From the NCBI RefSeq assembly GCF_900187295.1, contig NZ_LT906473.1, forward strand, positions 1,736,001 to 1,800,000: 64,000 nt of DNA, read 5' to 3'. Shown here in pieces: positions 22,810-31,051 of this stretch. The notes below the pieces were generated by a model. That model was given only the letters and a program-made list of their open reading frames with translations. It had not been told where the DNA came from and made no database searches. This DNA is from Corynebacterium cystitidis (GTDB lineage: Bacteria; Actinomycetota; Actinomycetes; Mycobacteriales; Mycobacteriaceae). Numbering within the stretch: position 1 is the first letter of the stretch; every line of letters begins with the position of its first letter. The translations under genes were made by a program, and so were the position numbers.

Positions 22810-23354
22810 GTTAATTGCCACTGTGATCCGATCGTAGACCCAGCTAGCATAGCTTGCGGCCTTGTCTACACCGGGAACATTGAGCGCACCTTCGACGGTG
22901 CCAGAGTGCACTTCCGTGTGGAATCGCGTATCGACGAAGACTACGCGGTCGTCGTTAAGCGCCTGCGTGAGTTCTCCGGCAGTAAATTCTTTGAGCTCGC
23001 CCGAATCTGGCAGCAGGCCCGACCTTTCACGATTATCTTCTTTCATGCGATCGAAGTAGGCGTGTGCGTCTGGCTGGTTGTCGAGGTACGTGCCCCACCA
23101 GGAGAAGGTGCGTTCGTAGCCCACCGTCGAGGTCGGGATCGCGCCGTAGGTCCAGTCGGGGCCGCCCTCGTCGGAAAGGTACATCGGTGCGCCCACTTTC
23201 GTGGCTAGCTCGCGGGTACCGGACAGGTAGTCGGCGTGGATATGAGTCTCGGTCACACCGACGACCTCCATCTTGTTCTTCTTAGCGATGTCGAGGTAGA
23301 CCTGTAGGTCTCGGCGTGGGCTTAGTCTTCGTCGTAAATACGCTCGAGCAGCAT
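22810..23354 (-). pseudogene. Persulfide dioxygenase-type MBL/rhodanese fusion, decayed by deletions
   Basis: The start at 23354 (GGAGATAAACATG) reads MLLERIYDED and then hits TAA. After a deletion and frame change it continues PRRDLQVYLDIAKKN and TETHIHADYLSGTRELA, the metal-binding THxHxDH region of ETHE1-like enzymes, here with D-Y. GGPDWTYG then jumps straight to TFSWWGTYLDNQPDAH. The middle metallo-beta-lactamase part with the HTPGHTPEH block is absent. The start of a rhodanese domain follows (DDRVVFVDTRFHTEVHSG), and the rest is lost before the lipoprotein gene. Relatives are about 450 residues; about 180 remain. No active enzyme is possible. Confidence 0.8.
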
Positions 23355-23363
23355 GTTTATCTC

Positions 23364-23504
23364 CTAGTTGCGCGGGGGTTGAGGCCATTTATGGCAGTGG
23401 CAGCGATCTTCTTCGGCTACTCCGGCGAGTGCCTGTTCGATGTGTTGGCCGCATCCGGCCCAGGTTGGCTTGTGGCAGGTTTCGCATGTAACGCGCATGC
23501 ACAT
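23364..23504 (-). CDS. 46-residue cysteine-rich conserved protein
   Basis: The ATG at 23504 (a second one lies at 23498) follows GAAGGAACC and encodes MCMRVTCETCHKPTWAGCG, then HIEQALAGVAEEDRCHCHKW and a short tail. Five of its six cysteines lie in a CxxC...CG...CxC pattern that suggests a zinc knuckle. Proteins with the WAGCGxHxExAxxGVPxxxRCxC pattern often sit next to rhodanese genes in actinobacteria. It ends 10 bp before the decayed MBL gene, so it is the first gene of the sulfur operon. Its function is unknown. Confidence 0.8.
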   Translation of the reverse strand: MCMRVTCETCHKPTWAGCGQHIEQALAGVAEEDRCHCHKWPQPPRN

Positions 23505-23547
23505 GGTGTGGTTCCTTCTTTTCGTTTATCGAGTCGCTTATCGACGA

Positions 23548-23609
23548 ATACCCTATGGGGGATGTCGATCCGGCAACCTACTGTACCCCATGGGGTATTT
23601 CCGTGTCAG
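23548..23609 (-). promoter_or_regulatory. Promoter with two CsoR/CstR-like palindromes
   Basis: A perfect 14-bp palindrome TACCCCATGGGGTA at 23584-23597 lies between -35 CTGACA (23604-23609) and -10 TACAGT (23580-23585, spacing 18) on the minus strand. A second site ATACCCTATGGGGGAT at 23548-23563 is centred 35 bp downstream. ATACCCC-AT-GGGGTAT sites are operators of CsoR-family repressors, including the persulfide sensor CstR. That fits the sulfurtransferase genes it drives. No csoR/cstR gene is in the window. Confidence 0.7.
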
Positions 23610-23736
23610 GGGACGACACTGGACACCCGCAAAGCTTGGAAACCGAGAAACACTCCGTTGCCTCACACACCCTTGACACAGAAGCTTTCACGAAGTTGAA
23701 TGATGTTTAAAATAGCCCCTGACCAAGGAGAAAGCC

Positions 23737-24210
23737 ATGATTCAATCCATACTGGCAAGCGTGTTACTTTTCATCGCATCGCTATTCAACACAGTTGGCT
23801 TACCTGACTTAGCGACGAGCTCTCAGTCACTTTCCTACCGCGTTAACGAACCAGTATTGATCGAAGAACATACCGCTGAGACAGTAAAACCAACACAGGC
23901 CCAAATCGCTTCAATCAAGCAAGGCTCCTGGAAAGACGACAGCCACCCCGATCTGCTCACCTTAAGCCTAGGAGGAGGCATAAAGTGGGCCTGCAATCAC
24001 GGCATGGCAGAAGTCAGCGAAACGCCTGAAGGCTTTTTCCTTCATCCTGTCTCAGCTACTGAAATGAATTGCGCAGCCTTCAACGTTGAAATCACAACCG
24101 CGAAGTTTATCGGACGATCGATTGAAGTGCAGGTTGCCGTGGACGCTGGCGACACCCCAGAGGCTATCTACCTGGTCAAAGACGGCAAGTCCATCACGCT
24201 TGTGAGGTAG
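23737..24210 (+). CDS. Secreted protein with a META/HslJ-like pattern, unknown function
   Basis: The 157-residue protein follows AAGGAG at good spacing. It has an N-terminal hydrophobic segment (ILASVLLFIASLF) that looks like a signal peptide or anchor. The mature part has a GSWKDD opening, WACNHGMAEV and SATEMNCAAFN, which recall the fold pattern of META/HslJ domains (small beta domains with a CN...T.M.C signature). A -35 TTGACA lies at 23671. The family link is tentative and the role is unknown. No partner gene is adjacent. Confidence 0.7.
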   Translation: MIQSILASVLLFIASLFNTVGLPDLATSSQSLSYRVNEPVLIEEHTAETVKPTQAQIASIKQGSWKDDSHPDLLTLSLGGGIKWACNHGMAEVSETPEGFFLHPVSATEMNCAAFNVEITTAKFIGRSIEVQVAVDAGDTPEAIYLVKDGKSITLVR

Positions 24211-24400
24211 AAGCGAACAGTTGATTGTGTACATCGGAGGCATACCGCTTTCCTGCTGATAAGACCAGCAATAAGCAGTCGCCGTGTCATGCCTCAACCA
24301 CCTAAGGATCAACGCCTTCGCAGCTTTCGCTTCCGCAACACGAGCAATCGTCGTCACGCATAGGGTGGCAACGATTACCGGGAACTTGCTAGCACCCAGG

Positions 24401-24838
24401 CTACCTACTCCGATTTTTATCTTGTAGCAACGGATCCCGGTAGTAGCGGGTGCCCGGGACGAACGCCGCAAACAAGGGTGTGAGCGCACACAACGCAACT
24501 GTTACCAGCAGCACCGGGGTGCGCCCGAACTCAGTTACCAGCCAGGGATACGTGGCTAACCCGATCGGCATCAGCCCGTAGGAAACCAAGAAATCGACGG
24601 ATGAAACTCGGGCGAGCTTATCGGGCGCCACCTCACGCTGGGTAGCGGTAAACCACGGCACGTTGAAAATCTCTGAGTTCAAATTCCCGGTCTGCTGAGT
24701 CCCCCCCAAAAAAATGATTGTCAGACCATTAGCGTCCATCTGAACGTGACTGATCGCGTTCGCACCATAGCCCCAAAATGTCGTTTCGCCCGGGATAACG
24801 AACACAGCAGCCAATGTGCGATCCAGGTTAGTGCTCTC
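24401..24838 (-). pseudogene. 3' fragment of an MFS transporter (EntS/MFS_3-like)
   Basis: About 137 residues survive. FTATQREVAPDKLARVSSVDFLVSYGLMPIG is the central-to-late block of MFS_3 drug or siderophore exporters, split here as FTATQREVAPDKLARVSS and VDFLVSYGLMPIG. It is followed by two hydrophobic helices and GTRYYRDP. The N-terminal ~270 residues are missing, and the first residues of the open frame do not look like a start of the family. The neighbouring 190 bp (24211-24400) show nothing recognisable. Confidence 0.7.
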
Positions 24839-24927
24839 GAAGCTAGCTACTCATTCTTCGAGGTCTTCGACCACGTCTTTGGCCTTTTCCTTCAATACAA
24901 TAGAGGTGTCACGGAAGGTAGGTAGAT

Positions 24928-25344
24928 GTGGGAAAGGTAGTTGTGGTTTGGGAAGAAGAACTTCCCTATACGGCCCATCAAGTCTGGCAAGTCGTCACGA
25001 ATTTAGCGAATTGGCAATGGCGTAGCGATCTGTCTGATTGCAAGGTTCTTGATGAACGCAGATTTATCGAGTTTCCTAAAAAGGGAAAACCGATACGTTT
25101 CTGTACAACCCACTTCGAAGAAGCTCGCAGATGGGAATTTCAGATTGATTCACCAGCCCTAACTGGCACGTGGCAAGGCACTTTCGATGCGACGGAAAAT
25201 GACGGCTGTCTAGTCAAATTCATCGAAGACGTAAACCTTCGACAAAGATTAGTGCCCAATTGGCTAGCAAAACGATTTCTTACTGCCTACCAGGCCCAGT
25301 ATTTTCGCGACCTACGAAATGAACTTCAAGCGCGCTCAAACTAG
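24928..25344 (+). CDS. SRPBCC (START-like) superfamily protein
   Basis: The 138-residue protein has the pattern of polyketide-cyclase/START-like folds. The start is VVVWEEELPYTAHQVWQVV, then the NLANWQWR turn; strands alternate to TGTWQGTFDATENDGCLVKF, and a long C-terminal helix follows (LAKRFLTAYQAQYFRDLRNEL). Such proteins bind hydrophobic ligands in a cavity. The ligand is unknown. A purine-rich GGAAGGTAGGTAG precedes the ATG. It stands alone between the MFS relic and tmRNA. Confidence 0.8.
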   Translation: MGKVVVVWEEELPYTAHQVWQVVTNLANWQWRSDLSDCKVLDERRFIEFPKKGKPIRFCTTHFEEARRWEFQIDSPALTGTWQGTFDATENDGCLVKFIEDVNLRQRLVPNWLAKRFLTAYQAQYFRDLRNELQARSN

Positions 25345-25445
25345 GTCTAATCCCTGACATCCAATGCCGTCATCACCGCCCATAACGACTCTTGCATTCC
25401 TCAGGCATCGATAACTCAACTCCAGACCCTGCGTCCCGAAACAGC

Positions 25446-25484
25446 AAAAAGGCACTCACTTTGTATCAAAGTGAGTGCCTTCCT
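25446..25484 (-). terminator. Rho-independent terminator of tmRNA
   Basis: On the minus strand a 13-bp perfect stem GGCACTCACTTTG with a three-base loop (arms 25451-25463 and 25467-25479) is followed by TTTTTGC. It lies directly after the tmRNA CCA end. Confidence 0.93.
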
Positions 25485-25864
25485 TGGTGGAGCTGCCGGG
25501 AATTGAACCCGGGTCCTTCGCTGCCGCGCCAGGGCTTCTCCGTGCGCAGTATGCACGGTGCCTCTACTCGGCCCTCCCACTCAGGCAAACAAGGTGGGAT
25601 GACGGGCCCAGTTAGTGAGAAAGTCCCTGTTTAACGCACTAACACGCTAAACAAGCAAGCCTCGAAAGTCGATGCCAGGTTCCGTGTGTGAGGCTCACGC
25701 GGGCTGACAGACACGCGTCGCTGAATTAGGCAGCGAGGGCGTAGTCACGCTGAGAGTTCTTCTCTGCGTTTATTGTGTTGCTACGACGCTTAACGGTGGT
25801 CTCTAGCCTGCACCGGCACGCTTCCCCTGGCTTAGTCAACGGAGTCGAAACCAAAATCAGCCCC
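25485..25864 (-). ncRNA. ssrA: Transfer-messenger RNA
   Basis: The minus strand begins GGGGCTGATTTTGGTTTCGA and ends GGTTCAATTCCCGGCAGCTC plus CACCA. The ends pair into the alanine-accepting acceptor stem with an encoded CCA. The tag frame, after AACACAATAAAC, reads AEKNSQRDYALAA followed by TAA. This fits the corynebacterial pattern (AE...QRDYALAA). The length is 380 nt. It rescues stalled ribosomes with SmpB, encoded at 27662-28150. Confidence 0.96.
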
Positions 25865-25928
25865 ATGACCCGTGGCGGGATTTATGCAAATCTCCACAGG
25901 AGAACCAACAATACCCGCTAGACTAGAT

Positions 25929-26618
25929 TTACGCAAGACCCGAGGGGCGCACCGCAATCTCATCCATCGACGCATCTCGTCCGGCATCTACGGCCAAGCG
26001 CACCGCTTTGGCCACCGATTCCGGTGCCACATAACGCGAACCATCATAATCATCGGCCGCAGCACCCATATCCTGCTGCAGCTGCACCTGCATGTCCGTA
26101 TCCACCCTTCCTGGATGGATCGAAGTGACCCGGATCTTGCCCAGCTCCTCCTGCCGCAACGCGTCACTCCACGCACGCAGCGCAAACTTAGTGCCCGAAT
26201 AGAGCCCCGACTTCTCACCCGAGTGGTAGCCCGACCCAGAATTAATGGCCACAACCAGCCCAGTTGCTCGTCGTAAAGCGGGAAGCAACAGCCGAGTCAG
26301 CTCGGCGGGCGCGAATACGTTGAGCGCGAAACTGGCCTCCCAGTCGCTTATCGACGAGTCCTCCAGGCGCTGCCACGGACATACGCCGGCGGAATGCACG
26401 AGCACGTCGAGCTGCTCAATGGAGCTGGTCGCCTGGGCCAGGGCCTGCGGGTCTGTCAGCTCGACTTCGAAAGGTTCGGCCGACGGAAGCGTATCGACGA
26501 GTTGCTCCACCCCCGTGCGACCACCTACCAGAATGTGGTGGTCGCGGCTCAACTCTTCGGCGATGGCGCGGCCGATGCCACGGGTCGCCCCTGTTACTAA
26601 CGCTGTTTTCTTGGTCAT
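25929..26618 (-). CDS. Short-chain dehydrogenase/reductase (SDR)
   Basis: Starting at the internal Met (26618, MTKKTALVTGATRGIGRAIA), the protein has about 229 residues with the classical SDR features. The nucleotide-binding loop TGxxxGIG is GATRGIG, HSAGVCPW matches the NNAG position, the catalytic serine lies in INSGSGYHSG, and YxxxK is YSGTK. It should be an NAD(P)-dependent oxidoreductase with an unknown substrate. Six upstream in-frame residues (from 26636) are possible but look unlike the family. It is monocistronic. Confidence 0.87.
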   Translation of the reverse strand: MTKKTALVTGATRGIGRAIAEELSRDHHILVGGRTGVEQLVDTLPSAEPFEVELTDPQALAQATSSIEQLDVLVHSAGVCPWQRLEDSSISDWEASFALNVFAPAELTRLLLPALRRATGLVVAINSGSGYHSGEKSGLYSGTKFALRAWSDALRQEELGKIRVTSIHPGRVDTDMQVQLQQDMGAAADDYDGSRYVAPESVAKAVRLAVDAGRDASMDEIAVRPSGLA

Positions 26619-26792
26619 ACCCGCACAATAACCCACAAAAACTACTACTTGTCACCAGTGCCCGCGAGAAGTCTCTATCTCCTTCTCCTAAGTCAGAGCT
26701 GTCAACCGATGCCCCGAAAAAAGCGATTGAAAATATATATATTTCGTGAGACAATATTTACCGACCCCCCGCCAGTCAATAGGAGGTTCCAT

Positions 26793-27224
26793 TTGAAACG
26801 TTATCCCCCTGATTCCAACGAGCAATGTTCAAACATGCCTCGCTCCGTGACACCCCGGCAGGCAAGCGTTGACATTGACTGCTACGCACCAATGTGCGCG
26901 ACTAAAGAACTTGCACAAAACGTGAAAGACTTTCTCTCCTATAGTGGAGACTTTTCCATAGTTGAAAGCCCGGCCTTCGTCGCAGAAGATCTGCCGAAGC
27001 AATGGAGCTATGAAAACGTTGGCCGGATCCCCAGCAGAGAAGTATGCGCACGGGTAATTTTCCTGTACCCCTCCGAAGAAGAGGCTCTGCTGGCCCAACG
27101 GAAAATTTACGATCATCTGGTGAATTACCAGCACAATCACAAGGATGGAATTATTTCTTGGTTCCTCAGCTCAACGACTAGGAGCTCCTTCGAAGACATA
27201 GAAGACTCAGACGAGGTCTATTAA
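26793..27224 (+). CDS. Hypothetical acidic protein, first gene of a two-gene unit
   Basis: The most likely start is TTG at 26793, because AGGAGG lies exactly upstream (26781-26786). The open frame extends further up but lacks such a site. The product has about 143 residues and no signal peptide or membrane segment. It has an alpha/beta look (DIDCYAPMCATKELAQNVK; IPSREVCARVIFLYPSEEEALL) and an acidic end (SFEDIEDSDEVY). The family is not recognised. The next gene starts two bases after its stop, so the two are translationally linked. Confidence 0.65.
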   Translation: MKRYPPDSNEQCSNMPRSVTPRQASVDIDCYAPMCATKELAQNVKDFLSYSGDFSIVESPAFVAEDLPKQWSYENVGRIPSREVCARVIFLYPSEEEALLAQRKIYDHLVNYQHNHKDGIISWFLSSTTRSSFEDIEDSDEVY

Positions 27225-27226
27225 TC

Positions 27227-27577
27227 ATGATCCGACTTCTTACCGTTCGTACTTCTCTAGCGTTCACTTGCTTGTTAGGAATAGCGGCTCCCGTATTCTC
27301 TTCCCCCGCCTTAGCAGCCGAATATAATCCCCCGCTTCCCGTTTCAACGACCGATTTCACCGCGCCAGCTTCACGTGTCACCGTCAAATGCCATTTAGTG
27401 CGCATTAGGGATTCCTATACGATTGGCTACGTCGTAGGCCACGGGGCAACGAAAAAAGAAGCAATGAAAGACGCGGATCGAAATGTTCCCCGGGGACACT
27501 ACAAACGGCATTGTAACACGGTAGGTGGGCGCGGATCTGGCGGGAGTTTCTCACACGATCCCGAACTTCCTCGATAA
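27227..27577 (+). CDS. Small secreted protein, unknown function
   Basis: The 116-residue product has a clear signal peptide (MIRLLTVRTSLAFTCLLGI then a cleavage site SPALA-AEY near residue 34). The mature domain is about 80 residues and basic, with two cysteines (KCHLVRIRD and KRHCNTVGG) that could form a disulfide. The block IGYVVGHGATKKEAMKDADRN recalls small repeat-like secreted domains, but no family is certain. It follows the preceding gene by two bases. Confidence 0.7.
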   Translation: MIRLLTVRTSLAFTCLLGIAAPVFSSPALAAEYNPPLPVSTTDFTAPASRVTVKCHLVRIRDSYTIGYVVGHGATKKEAMKDADRNVPRGHYKRHCNTVGGRGSGGSFSHDPELPR

Positions 27578-27661
27578 CCCCTTCGACCTGTGCACAACTG
27601 CCTTCTAAGGCTTCATACTGTGGTTTTACCCCTTGGATCCAATGCTTTGACCACGCGCCGA

Positions 27662-28150
27662 TCACTCCTTGATGCCCTTGAACTTCTTGCCCAGCTCGCG
27701 GGCAATCTCGCGGTCTTCGGTGCGCTGCTTGATCGCGCGACGCTTATCGTAGTCCTGCTTCCCCTGTGCCAGGCCAAGCTCCACCTTGACTAGCCCGTTT
27801 TTCAAATACATCGAGAGTGGCACGAGAGTGCGGCGGCCGTCGCGGACCTTTCCTTCGAGCGAATCAATCTCGGAGCGGTGCAGGAGGAGTTTGCGGGTGC
27901 GGCGCGGCGAGTGATTGGTCCAGTGCCCCATGGAGTACTCGGGGATGTGCAGGTTACGCAACCAGACTTCCCCGTCATCGATGGTGGCGAATGCCTCGAC
28001 CAAGGAGGCCTTGCCCTCGCGCAAGGATTTGATCTCGGTGCCTACCAGCACGATCCCGCACTCGTAGGTGTCTAGGATGTGGTAGTCGTGCCGAGCTTTC
28101 CGGTTCTGCGCGATGACAGACCGGTCCTTGTTTTTCTTCTTCTTGGCCAT
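27662..28150 (-). CDS. smpB: SsrA-binding protein SmpB
   Basis: The 162-residue protein has the SmpB signature: a lysine-rich start (MAKKKKNKDRSVIAQNRKAR), the YECGIVLVGTEIKSLREGKA block, the EVWLRNLHIPEYSMG core and the basic C-terminal tail (KQDYDKRRAIKQRTEDREIA). It binds tmRNA and brings it to stalled ribosomes. The tmRNA gene lies about 1.8 kb away. It follows ftsX on the same strand. Confidence 0.97.
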   Translation of the reverse strand: MAKKKKNKDRSVIAQNRKARHDYHILDTYECGIVLVGTEIKSLREGKASLVEAFATIDDGEVWLRNLHIPEYSMGHWTNHSPRRTRKLLLHRSEIDSLEGKVRDGRRTLVPLSMYLKNGLVKVELGLAQGKQDYDKRRAIKQRTEDREIARELGKKFKGIKE

Positions 28151-28205
28151 AGTGGGCCTTATCTTACGTCGAAGGAGCGTGTCGACGACAATCCGGCCGG
28201 CCCGT

Positions 28206-28261
28206 CGCTGCGCTCCGGCTGGAGCGTAGCGATGCCCGTTGCTCCGGCCGGAGCGTAGCGA
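28206..28261. repeat. Direct repeat of hairpin-forming 21-mers between ftsX and smpB
   Basis: GCTCCGGCTGGAGCGTAGCG with one more A (28212-28232) is repeated with one change at 28241-28261. The first copy also pairs with the preceding CGCTGCGCTCC into an 11-bp stem, and the second contains the palindrome CTCCGGCCGGAG. The structure sits just after the ftsX stop and may act as an attenuator or RNA-end stabiliser before smpB. Confidence 0.6.
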
Positions 28262-28267
28262 CAGCCC

Positions 28268-29170
28268 CTACTTGCGCACGTACAACCGCAGCGTGATCTG
28301 TGCGACGATGCCAGCGGCGATAACACCCACCACAGCAACTAGTGGCATCACGGACCACACAGCGCTATCGGGCAATTTAGCAATCAGCTGGGAGGAGTAG
28401 ATTTCGCTCAGCATCGGGTCAACGATTTGAGTTTTGCCCAGCCACACACCCAACGTGGCCACAATACCGCCGATCAGCACCGACAGCGCTGCTTCCAGCA
28501 CGAATGGCGCATTGGTGAACCAGCGGGAGGCTCCCACCATACGCATGATGCCCATTTCGTCGCGGCGGTGGTACGCCGCCAACTGCACCATGTTGCCGAT
28601 CAAAAAGATCGCAGCCAGTGCCTGCAGCGCAGCAACCACAAAGGTGGCGTTGCGGAAGGAGTCCAGGTTGTCGGCAGCGGTGCGCACGCCCTCGGCCTGG
28701 TCCACGACGAGAGCCACCTGGGGCATATCGCGCACGGCGTCCAACGGCGTAGAGTTAGTGGGATCTTCCAGGCGCACGTGCAGAGCAGCCGGCAAAGCAT
28801 CTGGGGAGGTCTCCTCCACCAGGATGGGGTCGGTCTCGCCGAAAAGTTCGACGAAGCGGTCGTAGGATTGCTCACGGGAGCGGAAGGTCACACTTTCTAC
28901 ACCCGCGTCGGCTTGCAGTGTGTCGCGAACTTCCATGCATGCCGCGGAGGAGCAGTCCTTATCGGTGGCCGAGATTTCCTCGTCTAGCTCGATCATCACC
29001 TCAACGCGGTCGAGGTACATCTCTTTCGTGTCACTGGTTACCTGCGACAGCAAGATACCTGTTCCTACCAGCGCCAATGAGATCGCGGTGGTGATTACCA
29101 AGGCGATCGACATGGTAATATTACGGCCCAGGCCACGGAATGCCTCGCGGAAAATAAAACTCACGTTCAT
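28268..29170 (-). CDS. ftsX: Cell division protein FtsX
   Basis: The start is placed at 29170 (MNVSFIFREAFRGLGRNITM), which matches the usual FtsX beginning and follows GGGGGAAACTG. An upstream in-frame Met would overlap ftsE. The product has about 300 residues: a TM helix near residues 20-42, a large extracellular loop, then three more TM helices. VAALQALAAIFLIGNMVQLA and the RRDEMGIMRMVGASRWFTN cytoplasmic block are conserved. With FtsE it activates peptidoglycan hydrolases (RipC/NlpC-P60 type in actinobacteria) during division. Confidence 0.95.
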   Translation of the reverse strand: MNVSFIFREAFRGLGRNITMSIALVITTAISLALVGTGILLSQVTSDTKEMYLDRVEVMIELDEEISATDKDCSSAACMEVRDTLQADAGVESVTFRSREQSYDRFVELFGETDPILVEETSPDALPAALHVRLEDPTNSTPLDAVRDMPQVALVVDQAEGVRTAADNLDSFRNATFVVAALQALAAIFLIGNMVQLAAYHRRDEMGIMRMVGASRWFTNAPFVLEAALSVLIGGIVATLGVWLGKTQIVDPMLSEIYSSQLIAKLPDSAVWSVMPLVAVVGVIAAGIVAQITLRLYVRK

Positions 29171-29180
29171 CAGTTTCCCC

Positions 29181-29873
29181 CTAATCGTTGATGGTTCCGT
29201 AGACGCCGTGCTCGTCGTCACGCACTAGCTTGCCCAAGTGCAGCTCAATCACCCGTTTGCGCATATCGTTGACGGCGCGCGCGTTGTGTGTACTCATCAC
29301 CACCGTAGAACCGGTGCGGTTGATGCGGCTGAGCAGCGACATGATGTCGTCGGCGGTGGAAGGGTCCAGGTTGCCGGTGGGTTCGTCGGCAAGCAACAGT
29401 GGTGGCTTATCGACGAAGGCCCGCGCGATTGCCACGCGCTGTTGCTCACCGCCGGAGAGCTCGCCCGGCATGCGGTTGGATTTCGCTTCCAAACCGACCA
29501 GCTCCAAGGCCTCGGGAACCAGCTTCTTGATGCGGTTTTTCGGCTTGCCGATCACCTCGAGTGCGAAAGCCACGTTGTCGTACACGCTCAGCTTTGGTAG
29601 CAGGCGGAAGTCCTGGAACACGTAGCCGATCTTTTGGCGCAGCTGGTTCACCTGCTTGCCTTTCAGCTGGTTGACGTGCATGTCATCGTAGTAGATATCG
29701 CCGGAGGTGACGTTTTCCTCGCGGATCAGTAACTCAAGGAAGGTCGATTTACCTGAGCCTGAAGGTCCGATGAGGAAGACGAATTCACCCTTGCCGATCT
29801 CGAACGAGACGTTGTCGAGAGCCGGCCTGGTGGAGGTGGGATAGGTCTTGGTGACGTTTGAAAAAGTGATCAC
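29181..29873 (-). CDS. ftsE: Cell division ATP-binding protein FtsE
   Basis: The 230-residue ATPase has Walker [10 protein letters not shown] (about residues 36-44), the FtsE-typical [13 protein letters not shown], signature [14 protein letters not shown], Walker [14 protein letters not shown] and an H-loop STHN. It drives FtsX to couple cell division with cell-wall hydrolysis. The gene is 10 bp upstream of ftsX and about 40 bp after prfB on the same strand, in the conserved prfB-ftsE-ftsX-smpB order. Confidence 0.97.
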   Translation of the reverse strand: MITFSNVTKTYPTSTRPALDNVSFEIGKGEFVFLIGPSGSGKSTFLELLIREENVTSGDIYYDDMHVNQLKGKQVNQLRQKIGYVFQDFRLLPKLSVYDNVAFALEVIGKPKNRIKKLVPEALELVGLEAKSNRMPGELSGGEQQRVAIARAFVDKPPLLLADEPTGNLDPSTADDIMSLLSRINRTGSTVVMSTHNARAVNDMRKRVIELHLGKLVRDDEHGVYGTIND

Positions 29874-29912
29874 GTGTCACAACCTTAGCCTTTACCGGTG
29901 TGACAGGTGAAA

Positions 29913-31013
29913 CTAGTGTGACGCTTCTTCTGCCATGCGCCACCGGATACCCGCCTCGAGGAACCCGTCAATGTCGCCGTCGAGCACCTTCTGCGGGTCA
30001 CTAACCTCATAGTCAGTGCGCAGATCCTTAACCATCTGGTACGGGTGCAGCACATAGGAGCGCATCTGATTACCCCACGACGCATTACCGCCAGCGCCTA
30101 GCGCATCCATTTCCGCTTTTTCTTCCTGGCGCTTCAATTCCAGTAGTTTCGACTGCAACACAGCCAGGGCGGACGCCTTGTTCTGAATCTGAGACTTCTC
30201 ATTTTGGCAGCTGACAACAATATTCGTCGGCAAGTGCGTAATGCGCACCGCGGAGTCTGTCGTGTTCACCGACTGTCCCCCTGGGCCCGAGGAACGGAAG
30301 ACGTCGACGCGGATATCGGAGTCAGGAATGTCGATCGAGTCAGTTTTTTCCACCACAGGCAACACCTCCACCTCGGCAAAAGATGTCTGGCGGCGGCCCT
30401 GATTATCAAACGGCGAGATACGAACCAGGCGGTGCGCGCCCTGCTCCACCGACAACTGCCCGTACATATAGTCGCCGTGCACCACAAACGTGGCGGACTT
30501 AATACCAGCCTCTTCGGCATAAGAAATATCGTAAACATCCACCTTGTGGCCATTCTTTTCAGCCCAGCGGATATACATCCGCATCAGCATCTCGGCCCAA
30601 TCGGCCGCATCTACGCCACCGGCGCCGGAGCGAATATTGATCATGGCCTCGCGCTCGTCATATTCACCCGAGAGCATCGTGGTTACTTCCAGCGCGTCGA
30701 TCAGTTTGGTCACCTCAGCCAATTCGTCCTCGGCAACGCTAGTATCGCCCTCTTCCTCAGAAAGCTCATACATCACAGGAAGATCGTCGATACGCGTGCG
30801 CAAGTCACGCACCTTCCGCAACCGGGCCTGCACATTCGACAGCTCAGTAGTGACCTGCTGGGCGTGGTCCGGGTCGTCCCACAGCGATGGGTCAGCCGCC
30901 TGCTGCTCTAGTTCGCGCACGCGCATATCCAACTCGTCCAGATCCATCACTTTTTCGATGGTGGTCAAGGTGGCGTCGAGGTGCTCGATTGCTGAACTGG
31001 TTTCCGGCTGCAT
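29913..31013 (-). CDS. prfB: Peptide chain release factor 2
   Basis: The protein has the SPF tripeptide ([16 protein letters not shown]) that reads UGA and the GGQ loop ([20 protein letters not shown]) that triggers peptide release. It has 366 residues from the ATG at 31013, which has AGGTAAG upstream; a TTG nine bases earlier is possible. There is no in-frame UGA near codon 25, so the classical RF2 frameshift autoregulation is absent, as in other actinobacteria. It is divergent from the IMPase gene with only a short gap. Confidence 0.96.
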   Translation of the reverse strand: MQPETSSAIEHLDATLTTIEKVMDLDELDMRVRELEQQAADPSLWDDPDHAQQVTTELSNVQARLRKVRDLRTRIDDLPVMYELSEEEGDTSVAEDELAEVTKLIDALEVTTMLSGEYDEREAMINIRSGAGGVDAADWAEMLMRMYIRWAEKNGHKVDVYDISYAEEAGIKSATFVVHGDYMYGQLSVEQGAHRLVRISPFDNQGRRQTSFAEVEVLPVVEKTDSIDIPDSDIRVDVFRSSGPGGQSVNTTDSAVRITHLPTNIVVSCQNEKSQIQNKASALAVLQSKLLELKRQEEKAEMDALGAGGNASWGNQMRSYVLHPYQMVKDLRTDYEVSDPQKVLDGDIDGFLEAGIRWRMAEEASH

Positions 31014-31051
31014 GGGCGCCAATCTTACCTGAGCACCAACTATGGCCCATA

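Noticed and set aside
29913-31013. Classical RF2 programmed frameshift
   Set aside because: The prfB frame is continuous; no in-frame UGA or CUU-UGA slip site near codon 25.
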